Shown here in pieces: positions 48,901 to 53,707 of a stretch of 64,000 bases of DNA. Origin of the DNA: Apoderus coryli (lineage: Eukaryota; Arthropoda; Insecta; Coleoptera; Attelabidae). The position numbers and the translations under genes were made by a program. The stretch's first letter is position 1. Each line of letters starts with the position of its first letter. The stretch lies in contig OU452198.1 in NCBI GenBank assembly GCA_911728435.2, positions 40,081,902 to 40,145,901 on the forward strand, written 5' to 3'. The notes below the pieces were generated by a model. That model had not been told where the DNA came from. It saw only the letters and a list, made by a program, of their open reading frames with translations, and ran no database searches.

Positions 48901-51900
48901 TATATCACAAATAGACTCAAAAACATTTGAACTATATCAGCTAGAGTGGTATCTATTATTCTCGATTGTTGATACTAAATATTGCCTTTAGATAAGTCAG
49001 TTCCAACAATCAAAACGTATGCTACATCTTCCTCGGTCGTTACGTCAGTCAAGCGAAGTTTCTCACAAAGATGTAAAGATGTATATGGCCAACTTTTGCG
49101 AAAATCACTATCCACGCCAATTTTGCCATTTGGTGAACGCAACTTGTCAGGTACCGGTATTTTAATATTATGTTAATTATATATTATTCCAATTTGCTAA
49201 ATCCTCACAGGTAAACCTAAAAATGGAGCAAAAACAGCTAAGAAAGATCCATGTTGTATTCCAAAGAAACCACCACGTGTGTCAACATGGTCACCTGGAA
49301 TGAAGAAATCCTGTGGAGCTAAAGGTTATTTGCCTTCATTTTCCTATATAATAAAGGATTTTCCTACCTTTCTAAACTCACAGGTCAAAACTAAAACCCT
49401 TTATATTATGGTAAATATCCAGTGGCGGCTTGTGACAGTTTAATGTGGTGAAGCATAACATAAAATAAAGTCATATCTTAATAGGTAGCTAAAATTAATA
49501 GGGATATCCCTACTTCGTCAACTGCATAAAATATAGGTTATGTTTATAAGTAATAAGTAGGTACCTCACCTAAGTATTGTTTTCTTTAAAAAGTGTAATT
49601 AGTATCTAGAATATATTTACCTACTTCATAATAATACTAAATAAAACACATTTTATGAAACTGTCAATCAAATTAATTTTATGCTACTTGTTAGCAAATC
49701 ATAATACGTCTCATACCAGATATTATTAAAAGCTCTGCTTTTATGCATTTGCCTTTATTTATATTTATCAAACATTTATTTAAATCTGGAACAGGTGTGT
49801 CTGTATATTTTTAACAAGATTTTTCTGTTCTTAAAAGGAGTGTTGATTAAAAAAACTTAACTTTAGTTAAAATTAAAAAATAAACATCATTTTTCATAAT
49901 AACTTCGCTTACCTGATGTCAGCGTTAATATAATTTAGGCTGCTGATGTGTAGTACTTCCACTTGCTTCTTCCATATTAAAGTATGAGATATTATAATAT
50001 ATTATATTATTAAAAAAACAATATTTTACGGTACCTACCCATTTATTTTTATAAAAATAGGTAGGTAAGAAAGTCTTGCCCTTTTTGGATTTTGCAAAAA
50101 ATGCTCTACTCGTTTTTACTCATCGTTTGAGCCTCTTCTGTTGAATTTATATTATATACGAGGAATAATAGCGGCCTAATTTTTGCATAATTCATTTCGT
50201 TTCTTCCCGAACAAATATATTATGAGCTGTTCGTTCTTTGACAATAAATTTTGACTAAGTTTGAGCCTCATAAACTTTTTATTTTTAAACAACTGGTTTC
50301 TACAGTTCTTGGACCCTTTGATGGATAATTTAATTAGAAACACAGTGGAGTTTTTTAAATATTTCATATTATACATATCATGTTATATGCCACAGAAATG
50401 TCACAATATGTGTGTATAGTACTGGTTTGTAGTGTTTTTTGTGTCACCAAATAAAACAATAAGAGTCTTAAAATTATTTTGATATTTCTAAATGACCCTT
50501 TTTGTTGTTTTTCAACGACTGTCTTTAAATGCCTTTATTATATGTTCAATCATGATTTGAAAATGTAGTACATTGTAATGCTGTTTTTCATTTACCCGTG
50601 CACAATAAATATTTATTACGCACGGGTAAATTTCCTGGTAATGACAAAAGTAGCGTCGGCAATCAAAAATCACCATAGCAACGCCGACAATACAAACACA
50701 CCAAATTGACAGTTTAGGTATTTATAATTAATAATAATTATAATTAAGTATTTCGCTAATTTCAAAACACAAAAACAGTGATAGTGAATATAGTTTAACA
50801 CCACCTAGTCAATTTAATACTTCTAACTTATCGTATTTAGGCTTATTAACAGGGGTAAGTTTCGAAACACAAATATTTTCCTAAAAATTATGTTTAATTT
50901 ATTCAAAAGCATTAAAACAGTCGTAGAAAAAGTATAGTGTGAAACTCACACCATTTCCTACTCGTATGATTTGCAGCACTCGCCTGCGGCTCATGCTGCA
51001 AACGATCATACTCGTAGGAAATATATGTCCGCCACTGTAAATATCTCGTATTTATTTTAATTAGCTATTATTAATATTCTCAGGTAAAAGTGGAGGTAAA
51101 AAGAAGTATCCTTGGCGTAAGAATGAATGCAAAGACTCTGATCTCCTAATCAAACCATCGGCATGTAAAAAGAAATCAGCACCAAAAAAATCTTGTTCCA
51201 AACAAGGGAATGATCCATACAATTGCGTAAAGAAGAAGGCGAAAAAGGCTAGCTCGTGCAATAAGAAAGAAGATCCCTGTAAGAAAAAGAAAGAAGACCC
51301 ATGTAAAAAGAAAGAAGATCCCTGTAAGAAAAAGAAAGAAGACCCATGTAAAAAGAAAGAAGATCCATGTAAAAAGAAAGAAGATCCCTGTAAGAAAAAG
51401 AAAGAAGACCCATGTAAAAAGAAAGAAGATCCATGTAAAAAGAAGGAAGATCCATGCAAGAAAAAGGAAGATCCCTGTAAGAAAAAGAAAGAAGACCCAT
51501 GTAAAAAGAAAGAAGATCCTTGCAAGAAAACTTGTACTACAAAAAAAGAAGATCCTTGCAAGAAAAAAGAGGATCCCTGCAAGAAGAAAGAGGATCCGTG
51601 TAAAAAGAAGAAGGAAGATCCTTGTAAGAAGAAAGAGGATCCATGCAAAAAGAAGGAAGATCCATGTAAAAAGAAGGAAGATCCATGCAAAAAGAAAGAA
51701 GATCCGTGTAAAAAGAAGAAGGAAGATCCTTGTAAGAAAAAAGAGGATCCATGTAAAAAGAAGAAAGAAGACCCCTGTAAGAAGAAAGAAGATCCTTGTA
51801 AGAAAAAGTGCGAACCTATACCAAAAAAATCTCCAAGAGGATGTTGTCCAGATGATGCTTGTAAAGTATTGGAAGAGTTTGTTAAGAAGACCAAACGATC

Positions 51901-52980
51901 TTCGCGTGGTGATGGCTATAATTGTATCAAGAAAAACAGTTCAAAGCGAAAGAATGGCAGCCCTGGCTGCAATACTTCCAAGAGAAAGTGCTCTACGTTG
52001 ACCCAAATGGATGCAGGTAGGTATTAGATATACAGGGTTTTGAAATCATGTGTTTCTACGTTAGCCGGAAAATCGTTACAAGTATCAAAAGCATCTATGT
52101 CAGAGACTTCTTCTTCTTTCCTTTCCTAGTCTAAAGCTGACTAACTATATCAGCGACGTTTTTTTGCTTAAATAGAATCACTTAAGATATGACAAAGAAG
52201 TACTTTTTAATCTAGAGCAATTCCAGCTATCGAGAATTAAACCTTTTATATTTATGTTTCTACAAAAATATGTTAAAATCATTAAATATTTTCTATATTT
52301 CAGATGTTCCAAAAAAGGTGTTTTGTCCGGATATAACTGAGCAGTTTTTAAAAGATCCTGAGACCAGTTACTCCATCGAAATTTTCAAAAAGAAATCACA
52401 TAAAAATGTCAGCAGTGTTTTCAAAATACCGAAAACATTTTGCCCAAGCCTTAATCCGCATTCATTCAAGGTAGATACACTTAGAAAATGCTTATTATCC
52501 GGAGTCGCATTCAAGAAATGGCTAGAGAATGAAGACTACCAGAAAATGTCACCGGAATCATTTCTATCCCAACGGGATACGAAGTTGTTTTCTGAAGGTG
52601 AGGTGAAGTTGACTAAGCGAAATGCTTTAATGCCCAAATCTAAATATCCATGGGGAGAGCAAGCAGAAAGTGAGGATAACCAGAACATTGATGAACTTGG
52701 AACTAAAATAGTTGAAGTTGAGCCATACGATCAAAGTGAGAAATCAGAGATTTTGAGAAAGTACTTTGAGAATATTCCGGAAAAAAATGTTTTTATGGAA
52801 CATAACAAAAGACAATGTGGTGGTGAGATTAAGTGCGATAAAAATTGCGCAGAAGACTCAAATGAAAATGAAAATAAATCTGAAAAAGAAACAAGCAATG
52901 ATAAAGTTTTGTTGCAATTCTATCACAGAATTGCTGATAAAGGTAACACTTTAAGCGAAGAGGCTAATCAGTTACAGTGA
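21909..52980 (+). CDS. Don Juan-like Lys/Cys-rich sperm-tail protein gene (locus span, 15 exons)
   Basis: Fifteen exons join in phase: 21909-21950, 25110-25513, 29189-30588, 36281-38215, 39551-39694, 39758-40015, 40123-40335, 40909-41091, 45730-46212, 46557-46751, 46809-47776, 48992-49150, 49211-49324, 51084-52016 and 52304-52980. Exons 1-11 alone encode 2074 residues. Skipping exon 11 and using 12-15 gives 2379. The defining feature is the DPCKKK repeat, known from the Drosophila Don Juan protein, a basic component of the mitochondrial derivatives in the sperm tail. The N-terminus has six Lys/Arg and no acidic residue before E30, fitting mitochondrial import. I infer a structural, disulphide-forming role in the sperm tail. 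From exon 4 onward all introns are phase 1, which permits exon shuffling and duplication. Homology rests on the repeat and composition, so orthology is not shown. Confidence 0.75.
22540..23150. repeat. Tandem duplication of about 300 bp in intron 1
   Basis: Two direct copies (about 22540-22840 and 22841-23150) share TACCTCTATTTTCAAAACC, TTTTACATTCATTTGGGTAA, CCATTTTCCAAGTGAGG and GTGCTCGTTTTTGATTCTCC in the same order, with moderate divergence. Confidence 0.8.
23200..24070 (+). pseudogene. Non-LTR retrotransposon, reverse transcriptase C-terminal remnant
   Basis: Contains KLLFYAFVRSKLEFAAIIWN, the conserved F-V-R-S-x-L-E-x-A-x-x-x-W-N block of Jockey/CR1-type reverse transcriptases. Stops and frame changes follow, and a (TTA)n tail at 24060-24076 marks the probable 3' end. 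Confidence 0.7.
24375..24749. mobile_element. MITE with CAGGGT ends
   Basis: TA-flanked CAGGGTGTCCCG at 24375 and inverse CCCTG ending at 24749. An additional inverse pair (CAAGCGAAAATAAGATTTTT at about 24414 and its complement near 24788-24816) extends past the right end, so the boundaries may be wider. No coding frame. Confidence 0.55.
25110..25513 (+). CDS. Exon 2 of the Don Juan-like gene
   Basis: Acceptor GTTTTTTTTAG, phase 0, 404 bases, phase-2 donor CAG|GTATTA. It begins LIWSFSPKKATPSLSELENV, continuing the acid-free basic leader, then an S/P/N-rich linker, a VRFFSQKFEND stretch and a basic end (KKPKKMRWAKAFDRVKSR). No known domain. Only moderately Lys-rich and poor in Cys, unlike later exons. 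Confidence 0.7.
25514..26515. other. Intron 2, first part, unassigned
   Basis: A relatively GC-rich stretch (about 25660-25870) stands out from the AT-rich surroundings, but I see no gene or known repeat in it. Confidence 0.4.
26519..27375 (+). pseudogene. Mariner-like transposase, DD41D spacing, disrupted
   Basis: The helix-turn-helix part reads RTTRSNANIAAVQASVAEDR. The catalytic blocks follow as I-F-S-D-E-A-H-F, then WFQQDGATCHTANATIELL and PPRSWDLTPLDYFLWGYLK. The spacing from the second to third Asp is 41 residues. A stop (in place of a residue near 27122) and several frame changes inactivate it. No clear TIRs were found. Same broad family as the intact element at 41504-43590 but diverged. 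Confidence 0.75.
27376..28193. other. Intron 2, unassigned part
   Basis: No coding or repeat assignment. Confidence 0.4.
28194..28885. mobile_element. TIR element with about 125-bp arms, CAGGGTTATTCAC ends
   Basis: Left CAGGGTTATTCACACTTTAT and the inverse at 28885 are flanked by TA. The arms run to about 28318 and from about 28778. Inside sit a CAGGGTGTCCC MITE (28318) and another (28602), plus an 82-bp tandem duplication (28614-28776). Confidence 0.7.
28614..28776. repeat. Exact 82-bp tandem duplication
   Basis: AAATTAAAACTACTCAAATA and the following 62 bases are repeated directly at 28614 and 28696 with practically no difference. This indicates a very recent event or an assembly effect. 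Confidence 0.75.
28905..29060 (+). pseudogene. Retroelement C-terminal fragment
   Basis: One frame reads LKALEKYHQRCLRRILGIKW followed by QDHRTN and V-L-L-E, the recurring tail (L-x-x-F-H-x-R-x-L-R-x-I-x-G-I-x-W-x-D) of many insect non-LTR reverse-transcriptase proteins. Only about 50 residues remain, just upstream of exon 3. Confidence 0.6.
29189..30588 (+). CDS. Exon 3 of the Don Juan-like gene (466 codons)
   Basis: Acceptor TTATTTTTAG, phase 2 in, phase 1 out at GACAG|GTAAGT. The protein segment is highly charged (Lys, Glu, Asn), starts IHSTEKVRKDGAAAHLHYSA and has long predicted helices such as RSEAEKRKKEMWKKSMRNK. Near the end lies a distinctive DPDFKPGFNLDVLPRQKSF stretch and then VLATTIRTLIQPVIEKEFL. 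Cys is rare. No domain recognised. The high Lys/Glu content fits a filamentous structural protein. Confidence 0.8.
30985..31856. repeat. Dispersed repeat with TCTG tract (copy 2)
   Basis: Starts TTTAGCTCTCCATATTA, has AATTTCACCGGAAATACTTG, a TCTG tract (31100-31131), AACCGCTTAACAGATTT and the GGCGTTCGTAAATAGT units, ending at TTTTGCGTACAAGAA as in copy 1. It is shorter by loss of internal units. Confidence 0.75.
31969..32365 (-). CDS. Possible nested gene, last exons, frame-shifted near 32053
   Basis: On the minus strand an exon from 32264 (acceptor TTTTTTACGTGCAG) reads KCPFESRPSKELVVSREMPR and then SVVIPPKRKRNNPNT and LPGQFELPALKYHDRVPIPI. Its frame stops at 32025. One base less in a run of six A (about 32053) would let an equally coding-like frame continue with PESPGLKTVLPRLIRDYANS to a stop near 31969. 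A 21-base microexon (32345-32365, GHEKE) would fit in phase upstream. Sequences resembling AATAAAG lie on the minus strand just beyond. It sits inside intron 3 of the Don Juan-like gene. Product unknown; it could be a pseudogene or a sequencing error. Confidence 0.45.
32695..33335 (-). pseudogene. Broken coding sequence of unknown family
   Basis: Two minus-strand open stretches look protein-like: one contains SLSQIYCEYLSDGNGNFMPV and HEKNLGRQLCYPKQKL (33333-33004), the other YTEDFVNFKKRLSVQKTGNK (32892-32695). Between them a third frame reads FESGDSFMKADAIYGAIGK. The three pieces in three frames suggest one decayed gene or transposon protein. I recognise no domain. Confidence 0.4.
33535..33985. 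repeat. Dispersed repeat, copy A
   Basis: Shares order and sequence with 44845-45365: GTTCCTAACTATACC, AGTAATGCTACTRAGATTC, ACTTAAATGGAATGATACAA-like, and GTAAATTRAATTTGCAACAA. No coding frame; family unknown. Confidence 0.7.
34004..36239. mobile_element. Mariner-like DD41D element with about 480-bp TIRs, damaged
   Basis: TA-flanked ends CAGGGTGATTCATTATGG and the inverse of CAGGGCGATTCATTATGG. Inverse arms extend to about 34470 and from about 35760 with scattered differences. A transposase on the minus strand lies between. The right end is only about 40 bp from the acceptor of exon 4, so the insertion nearly touches the splice site. Confidence 0.85.
34575..35414 (-). pseudogene. Transposase of the 34-36 kb element, broken
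   Basis: The minus-strand reading shows an N-terminal DNA-binding remnant (35414-35196: ISTREIPTQLALLRTTVWRV), then, after frame breaks, a 163-codon stretch (35066-34575) with MWYQHDGAPAHRRRQVTEVL and WPPRSPDLNRLDFFLWAHMK. Second-to-third Asp spacing is 41. The first catalytic Asp block is lost in the damaged middle. Not functional as it stands. Confidence 0.75.
36281..38215 (+). CDS. Exon 4 of the Don Juan-like gene: DPC/PCK-rich domain
   Basis: Acceptor TTTGTTTTCAG directly after a transposon, phase 1 in. The donor AAAG|GTGAAT is phase 1; without splicing the frame would stop at 38283. The 644-codon exon starts Lys/Asp-rich and becomes a Cys-Pro-Lys mosaic: GGGCCDRDHPCK and GGGCCRRDEDPCK blocks (an internal duplication including LKxPPKKKxPC), then many DPCKK, ESPC, EPC and CKKED units. 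This part most resembles the Don Juan repeat domain in a degenerate form. Some short antisense and other-frame open frames here are shadows of the periodic sequence. Confidence 0.85.
38630..39440 (+). pseudogene. Tc1-like transposase remnant split by a mariner insertion
   Basis: Plus-strand pieces read LSREHRIARLNFPREHLLEQ and a P-F-G-G-S-x-V-M-x-x-G-G-I block before 38830. After 39180 they resume with RYLTEVLEDHVVPFVFILGA and DNAARPHTARMLTDYLNEV. These are consecutive parts of a Tc1-family transposase. A fragment of a different element in the opposite orientation lies between. Confidence 0.75.
38831..39180 (-). mobile_element. Truncated mariner nested in the Tc1 remnant
   Basis: A TA precedes CGAGGGTTGCCTTTTATATTT, a mariner-type terminus. 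The minus-strand frame gives SAQTTAFLSTQNIDLMSPPY, SPDLAPNDFFLFPYVKTKL and an ending around DNWFKRMQKCIDLHG. This is the C-terminal half of a classical mariner transposase, where the third Asp lies in the P-N-D-F motif. The N-terminal half and other TIR are missing. Confidence 0.75.
39551..39694 (+). CDS. Exon 5 of the Don Juan-like gene
   Basis: A 144-base exon, phase 1 to phase 1, acceptor TTTATAATAG, donor CCAG|GTAAAT. It encodes ACRQKGCHVQKCTVDTTKSF and then PPPCPKDEMKPKSGFEGMKE. Too short to show as an isolated frame; found by splice phase and composition. Confidence 0.7.
39758..40015 (+). CDS. Exon 6 of the Don Juan-like gene
   Basis: A 258-base exon separated from exon 5 by only 63 bp. 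Acceptor ATATTATAG, donor AAAA|GTATGA, phase 1 to phase 1. It encodes a Lys-rich part, a proline run (PPQPTPAPPPSPKVPDC) and GVSSKNQWAPVAVKS. The end resembles RVSTWSPGMKKS of exon 13, suggesting duplicated exons. Confidence 0.7.
40123..40335 (+). CDS. Exon 7 of the Don Juan-like gene
   Basis: A 213-base exon, phase 1 to phase 1, acceptor TTGTATTTTAG, donor ATCAG|GTGAAT. It encodes EMCKDLCKSVMGVKPGKKCD followed by STRSTPTLSNGSHISS. The CKD-L/V and STP-x-L patterns recur in exon 12. Confidence 0.7.
40336..40908. other. Intron 7 of the Don Juan-like gene
   Basis: Non-coding; AT-rich, no repeat recognised. Confidence 0.45.
40909..41091 (+). CDS. Exon 8 of the Don Juan-like gene
   Basis: A 183-base exon, phase 1 to phase 1, acceptor TATTTTTCTAG. 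It encodes a Gly/Ser-rich start, PPPSMNCCPQEAYEE and RKTVSTPNLQNFVCPGVTK. The donor AAAG|GTTTGA is weak at +3 but keeps phase; the next in-frame stop would be only a few codons on. The intron that follows (about 4.6 kb) contains the intact transposon. Confidence 0.6.
41280..41460 (-). pseudogene. Coiled-coil-like coding scrap
   Basis: On the minus strand KNERTYK-like and LMQEMEERGDDTSARNERTY, then KERSEAQAEQENQYF, read as a charged helix. It is interrupted by a stop and a frame change just upstream. It could be an exon relic or a retro-copied piece; the parent gene is unknown. Confidence 0.35.
41504..43590 (+). mobile_element. Complete mariner-like DD41D transposon with long TIRs
   Basis: TA dinucleotides (41502-41503 and 43591-43592) flank CAGGGTGGTCCAACGAAAAG and its inverse. 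The terminal inverted repeats are about 340 bp (to about 41845 and from about 43245), almost identical, ending just past the ATAAGTTTTAATTATT stretch. They enclose an uninterrupted transposase. Total 2087 bp. Intact coding plus matching arms indicates a recent insertion. It lies in intron 8 of the Don Juan-like gene, same orientation as the gene. Confidence 0.9.
42073..43146 (+). CDS. Transposase of IS630-Tc1-mariner superfamily, DD41D
   Basis: A 357-residue protein from the ATG at 42073; an upstream TTG would add 13 residues but lacks support. Two helix-turn-helix regions: about residues 4-35 (ILERVEIVKLYFQNNSSARL) and about 85-120 (STRQLAEASGVSRSSIIRIL). The catalytic triad is D155 (FSDECTFYLNG), D250 (YFQQDGAPPHY) and D292 (SPLDFFLWGHLK), with 41 residues between the last two, against 34 in classical mariner. 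A PARSPDL motif precedes the third Asp. It would cut and paste the element at TA sites. No stop or frameshift is present, so it could be active. Confidence 0.92.
   Translation: MIYSILERVEIVKLYFQNNSSARLTARLFNERHPDKNVNDVYVGKLVKKFVDTGSVCNVKHQPQKPIRNEAVEVAVLGHVEMDHSQSTRQLAEASGVSRSSIIRILKAYKFHPYKIKLVQELNEDDPDRRLQFCEAMSQRLIEDPQLLFNICFSDECTFYLNGAVNRHNCRYWDDSNPHLFREVHTQYPQKINVWCGILGNHIIGPLFIPGNLTGEVYLNMLEDTIDPLITQIIEDDQNHTADRLYFQQDGAPPHYVAPVRQFLDDRFPGRWIGRRGPIEWPARSPDLSPLDFFLWGHLKNKCFATKPESIEDLRQRITEECRNITPDMLQNVRNRFEQNLYYCMESNGSHFQHLLM
43600..44400. other. Intron 8, unassigned part
   Basis: Contains a 21-base direct repeat copy (43747-43767) of 41461-41481 and a CAGGGTAATC MITE end near 44093. No coding frame supported. 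Confidence 0.4.
44407..44660 (+). pseudogene. Penelope-like element, GIY-YIG endonuclease fragment
   Basis: The frame reads GIYCSCGKKYIGETCRTVST, showing the GIY and YIG motifs 7 residues apart, with the CxC finger between and the conserved Arg in T-C-R. Then HLQKHETSIRHGN and ALAEHYVET follow. This is the C-terminal nuclease of Penelope-like retroelements (Y-I-G-x-T-x-R, then A-x-A-E-H). The reverse transcriptase is absent, so the copy is dead. Confidence 0.8.
44845..45365. repeat. Dispersed repeat, copy B
   Basis: Partner of 33535-33985 in the same orientation, with about 70 bp more sequence. It contains GCTCCGCAAGATGGCGCTAC, absent or altered in copy A. Confidence 0.7.
45730..46212 (+). 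CDS. Exon 9 of the Don Juan-like gene
   Basis: The donor AGAG|GTAAGT is excellent. The acceptor (AAACAAAAG, 45729) keeps phase 1 but has a poor pyrimidine tract, so the 5' edge is less certain. It encodes KQKFPWNLLQKSKECFIK and then Cys-Lys-rich sequence (KLCKDTCSTSETCSSKKKSC, CKHDVSKKND, CDETKR). The K-F-P-W motif is echoed in exons 11, 14 and 15. Confidence 0.65.
46213..46556. other. Intron 9 of the Don Juan-like gene
   Basis: Non-coding; no repeat recognised. Confidence 0.45.
46557..46751 (+). CDS. Exon 10 of the Don Juan-like gene
   Basis: A 195-base exon, phase 1 to phase 1, acceptor TAGTCTAATAG, donor AATG|GTAACG. It encodes STTCRSTKEKIVVVKDTQ, then SLYACVKEKHQKQLSKCD and KSKTCKKADN. 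Cys is spaced every 10-20 residues. Both splice sites are mediocre; the call depends on phase and composition. Confidence 0.55.
46809..47776 (+). CDS. Exon 11 of the Don Juan-like gene: ETKSC-repeat exon with a stop
   Basis: Acceptor TTTGTTGCAG, phase 1. It holds CEDPYNCVKRKRKE, then a Cys-periodic array with units such as ETKSC (at least four) and DTCAKQ, DSCAKR and DACTKT. RMKWPWKKSTDGC, a Y-Y-N-R-I-N-E-K stretch and KLLRYFYNIVDKNS follow before a stop at 47774-47776. The tail resembles the C-terminus of exon 15 (KVLLQFYHRIADKGN), so it is probably a true terminal exon. A possible phase-1 donor (GTT|GTAAGA, exon end 47666) could instead bypass the stop and join exon 12. No AATAAA is obvious just downstream. 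Confidence 0.75.
47777..48991. other. Spacer or intron between exons 11 and 12, with a retroelement fragment
   Basis: Apart from the minus-strand reverse-transcriptase tail (47952-48410), no gene recognised. No AATAAA is evident between 47777 and 47950. Confidence 0.45.
47952..48410 (-). mobile_element. Jockey-type non-LTR reverse transcriptase, C-terminal fragment
   Basis: The minus-strand frame of 152 codons contains KINESKSVQVNFTLRKEQCP, STKYLGMHLDVRLTWKEH, K-T-V-I-K-P-I-W-I-Y-G-I-E-L-W-G and SQLKILRTITNAPWYVSN. These are hallmark motifs of Jockey-clade reverse transcriptases after the catalytic core. It is the best-preserved retroelement tail in the window, with no internal stop. Confidence 0.88.
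48992..49150 (+). CDS. Exon 12 of the Don Juan-like gene
   Basis: A 159-base exon, phase 1 to phase 1, acceptor TTGCCTTTAG, donor TCAG|GTACCG. It encodes SVPTIKTYATSSSVVTSVKR, RCKDVYGQLLRKSLSTPILP and FGERNLS. The STP-I-L and CKD-V motifs match exons 7 and 8. Confidence 0.65.
49211..49324 (+). CDS. Exon 13 of the Don Juan-like gene
   Basis: A 114-base exon just 60 bp after exon 12. Acceptor ATCCTCACAG, phase 1; donor AAAG|GTTATT, weak at +3 as in exon 8. It encodes KKDPCCIPKKPPRVSTWSPG then MKKSCGAK. D-P-C is again present. Confidence 0.65.
50590..50631. repeat. Hairpin, 12-bp arms
   Basis: ATTTACCCGTGC and GCACGGGTAAAT are exact complements around an 18-base spacer that itself contains AATAAATATTTATT. 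Confidence 0.8.
50953..51022. repeat. Hairpin, 18+8-bp arms with a 3-base bulge
   Basis: ATTTCCTACTCGTATGAT then TTGCAGCA on the left are matched by TGCTGCAA, a bulge, and ATCATACTCGTAGGAAAT on the right. Confidence 0.75.
51084..52016 (+). CDS. Exon 14 of the Don Juan-like gene: array of 24 DPCKKK-type repeats
   Basis: Acceptor ATATTCTCAG, donor GCAG|GTAGGT, phase 1 to phase 1, 933 bases with no stop. It starts GKSGGKKKYPWRKNECKDSD, has NDPYNCVKKKAKK, and then 24 DPC units (51272-51808) of the form E-D-P-C-K-K-K with one or two extra Lys, interrupted once by KKTCTTKKEDPC. After the array come PRGCCPDDACKVLEEFV and GDGYNCIKKNSSKRK. The frame has no Met until close to its end, so simple ORF finding misses it; the long antisense frame here is only its mirror. 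Codon variation (GAT/GAC, CCC/CCA/CCT/CCG, TGT/TGC) shows the repeat is held at protein level. Confidence 0.9.
51272..51808 (+). repeat. Coding minisatellite, 24 units of 21 or 24 bp
   Basis: Units begin GAAGAYCCNTGYAA and continue with AAG/AAA codons. Lengths alternate between seven and eight codons depending on one Lys. Several neighbouring unit pairs are nearly identical, pointing to recent unequal exchange. Confidence 0.9.
52304..52980 (+). CDS. Exon 15 (last) of the Don Juan-like gene
   Basis: Acceptor TTCTATATTTCAG, phase 1, 225 codons to TGA at 52978-52980. Less repetitive than the rest: VPKKVFCPDITEQFLKDPET, a SSVFKIPKTFCPSLNPHSF stretch, a K-K-W-L-E-N-E segment, PKSKYPWGEQAESED and a final DKVLLQFYHRIADKGN. 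An AATAAA follows at 53305-53310. The non-repetitive part is the best probe for orthologues. Confidence 0.8.
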
Positions 52981-53707
52981 ATAAGACGTGCATATGCTCA
53001 AAGTTTTGGTTTTGTGTTTACCATTATATTAAGTGTGCATTTAACAATAGTGATAAATTTAAAAGTAACTATTATTACATATAACAAAATATAACCGTTT
53101 TTATTGGCATATACGTACATAGTTTTAATTAAGCAGATAATGGTATTTATTAATTATTTATACATATACATATTATATGTGTAGAAGATAAGAATGGGAT
53201 AGCATTGGAAACTGTAGGAGTTACAATGTTAAATTAGAGAAAAGTTATAGAATTTAAACAGATTTTAAATGGTGTTTTAACTGTAGCCGTTTTCCAGCAT
53301 TTTTGAATAAACGATTTTTTGCAATTTTAGTTTTCATTTATTTCTGACATTATTTTTACAGATATAAGAAAATTAAGAGCACTTCCTCATCGTTAATTTT
53401 TGAGGGGAAAAAAATAGCGTTCATAAATTTTCACCACGACGTTTCGTTTTTGAAAAACCATCATCAACATCCGTTTTTTTAAATACAGCTCTGGATTTTT
53501 TATTGTTCAATTTAAATCCATTTTCAATTCATAAATAGGTGTTAGCTGTTATTTAAACTTATTCAACAATAACAATGAGGAAGTACTTTTCATTTTTTTA
53601 TATCTGTAAAGGTAAAGTTAGAAATAAATAAAAACTAAAATCGCAAAAATTGTTTTCTCAAAATTTAGCAAAAATGGCTAGATAGTTTACTTTTGAACAC
53701 ACCTTTA
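52981..53707. other. 3' flank of the Don Juan-like gene
   Basis: Probable 3' untranslated region to about 53330, then unassigned AT-rich sequence before the foldback element. Confidence 0.5.
53305..53310 (+). terminator. Candidate polyadenylation signal AATAAA
   Basis: AATAAA about 325 bases downstream of the exon-15 stop, plus orientation, before any recognised transposon. Confidence 0.5.

Larger units (their letters stand above)
49325..51083. other. Intron 13 of the Don Juan-like gene
   Basis: Non-coding, AT-rich, with two hairpins described separately (50590-50631 and 50953-51022). No transposase found. Confidence 0.45.

Noticed and set aside
48992..49150. Alternative phase-0 reading of exon 12, which is also open
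   Set aside because: Only the phase-1 reading connects to exon 13 and shares motifs with exons 7 and 8.
51061..51894. Long minus-strand open frame of 277 codons (GSSFFLQGSSFFLHG-like repeats)
   Set aside because: It is the mirror of the plus-strand DPCKKK exon. The plus strand has splice sites in phase, synonymous codon variation and matching motifs; the minus peptide is a by-product of the periodic sequence.
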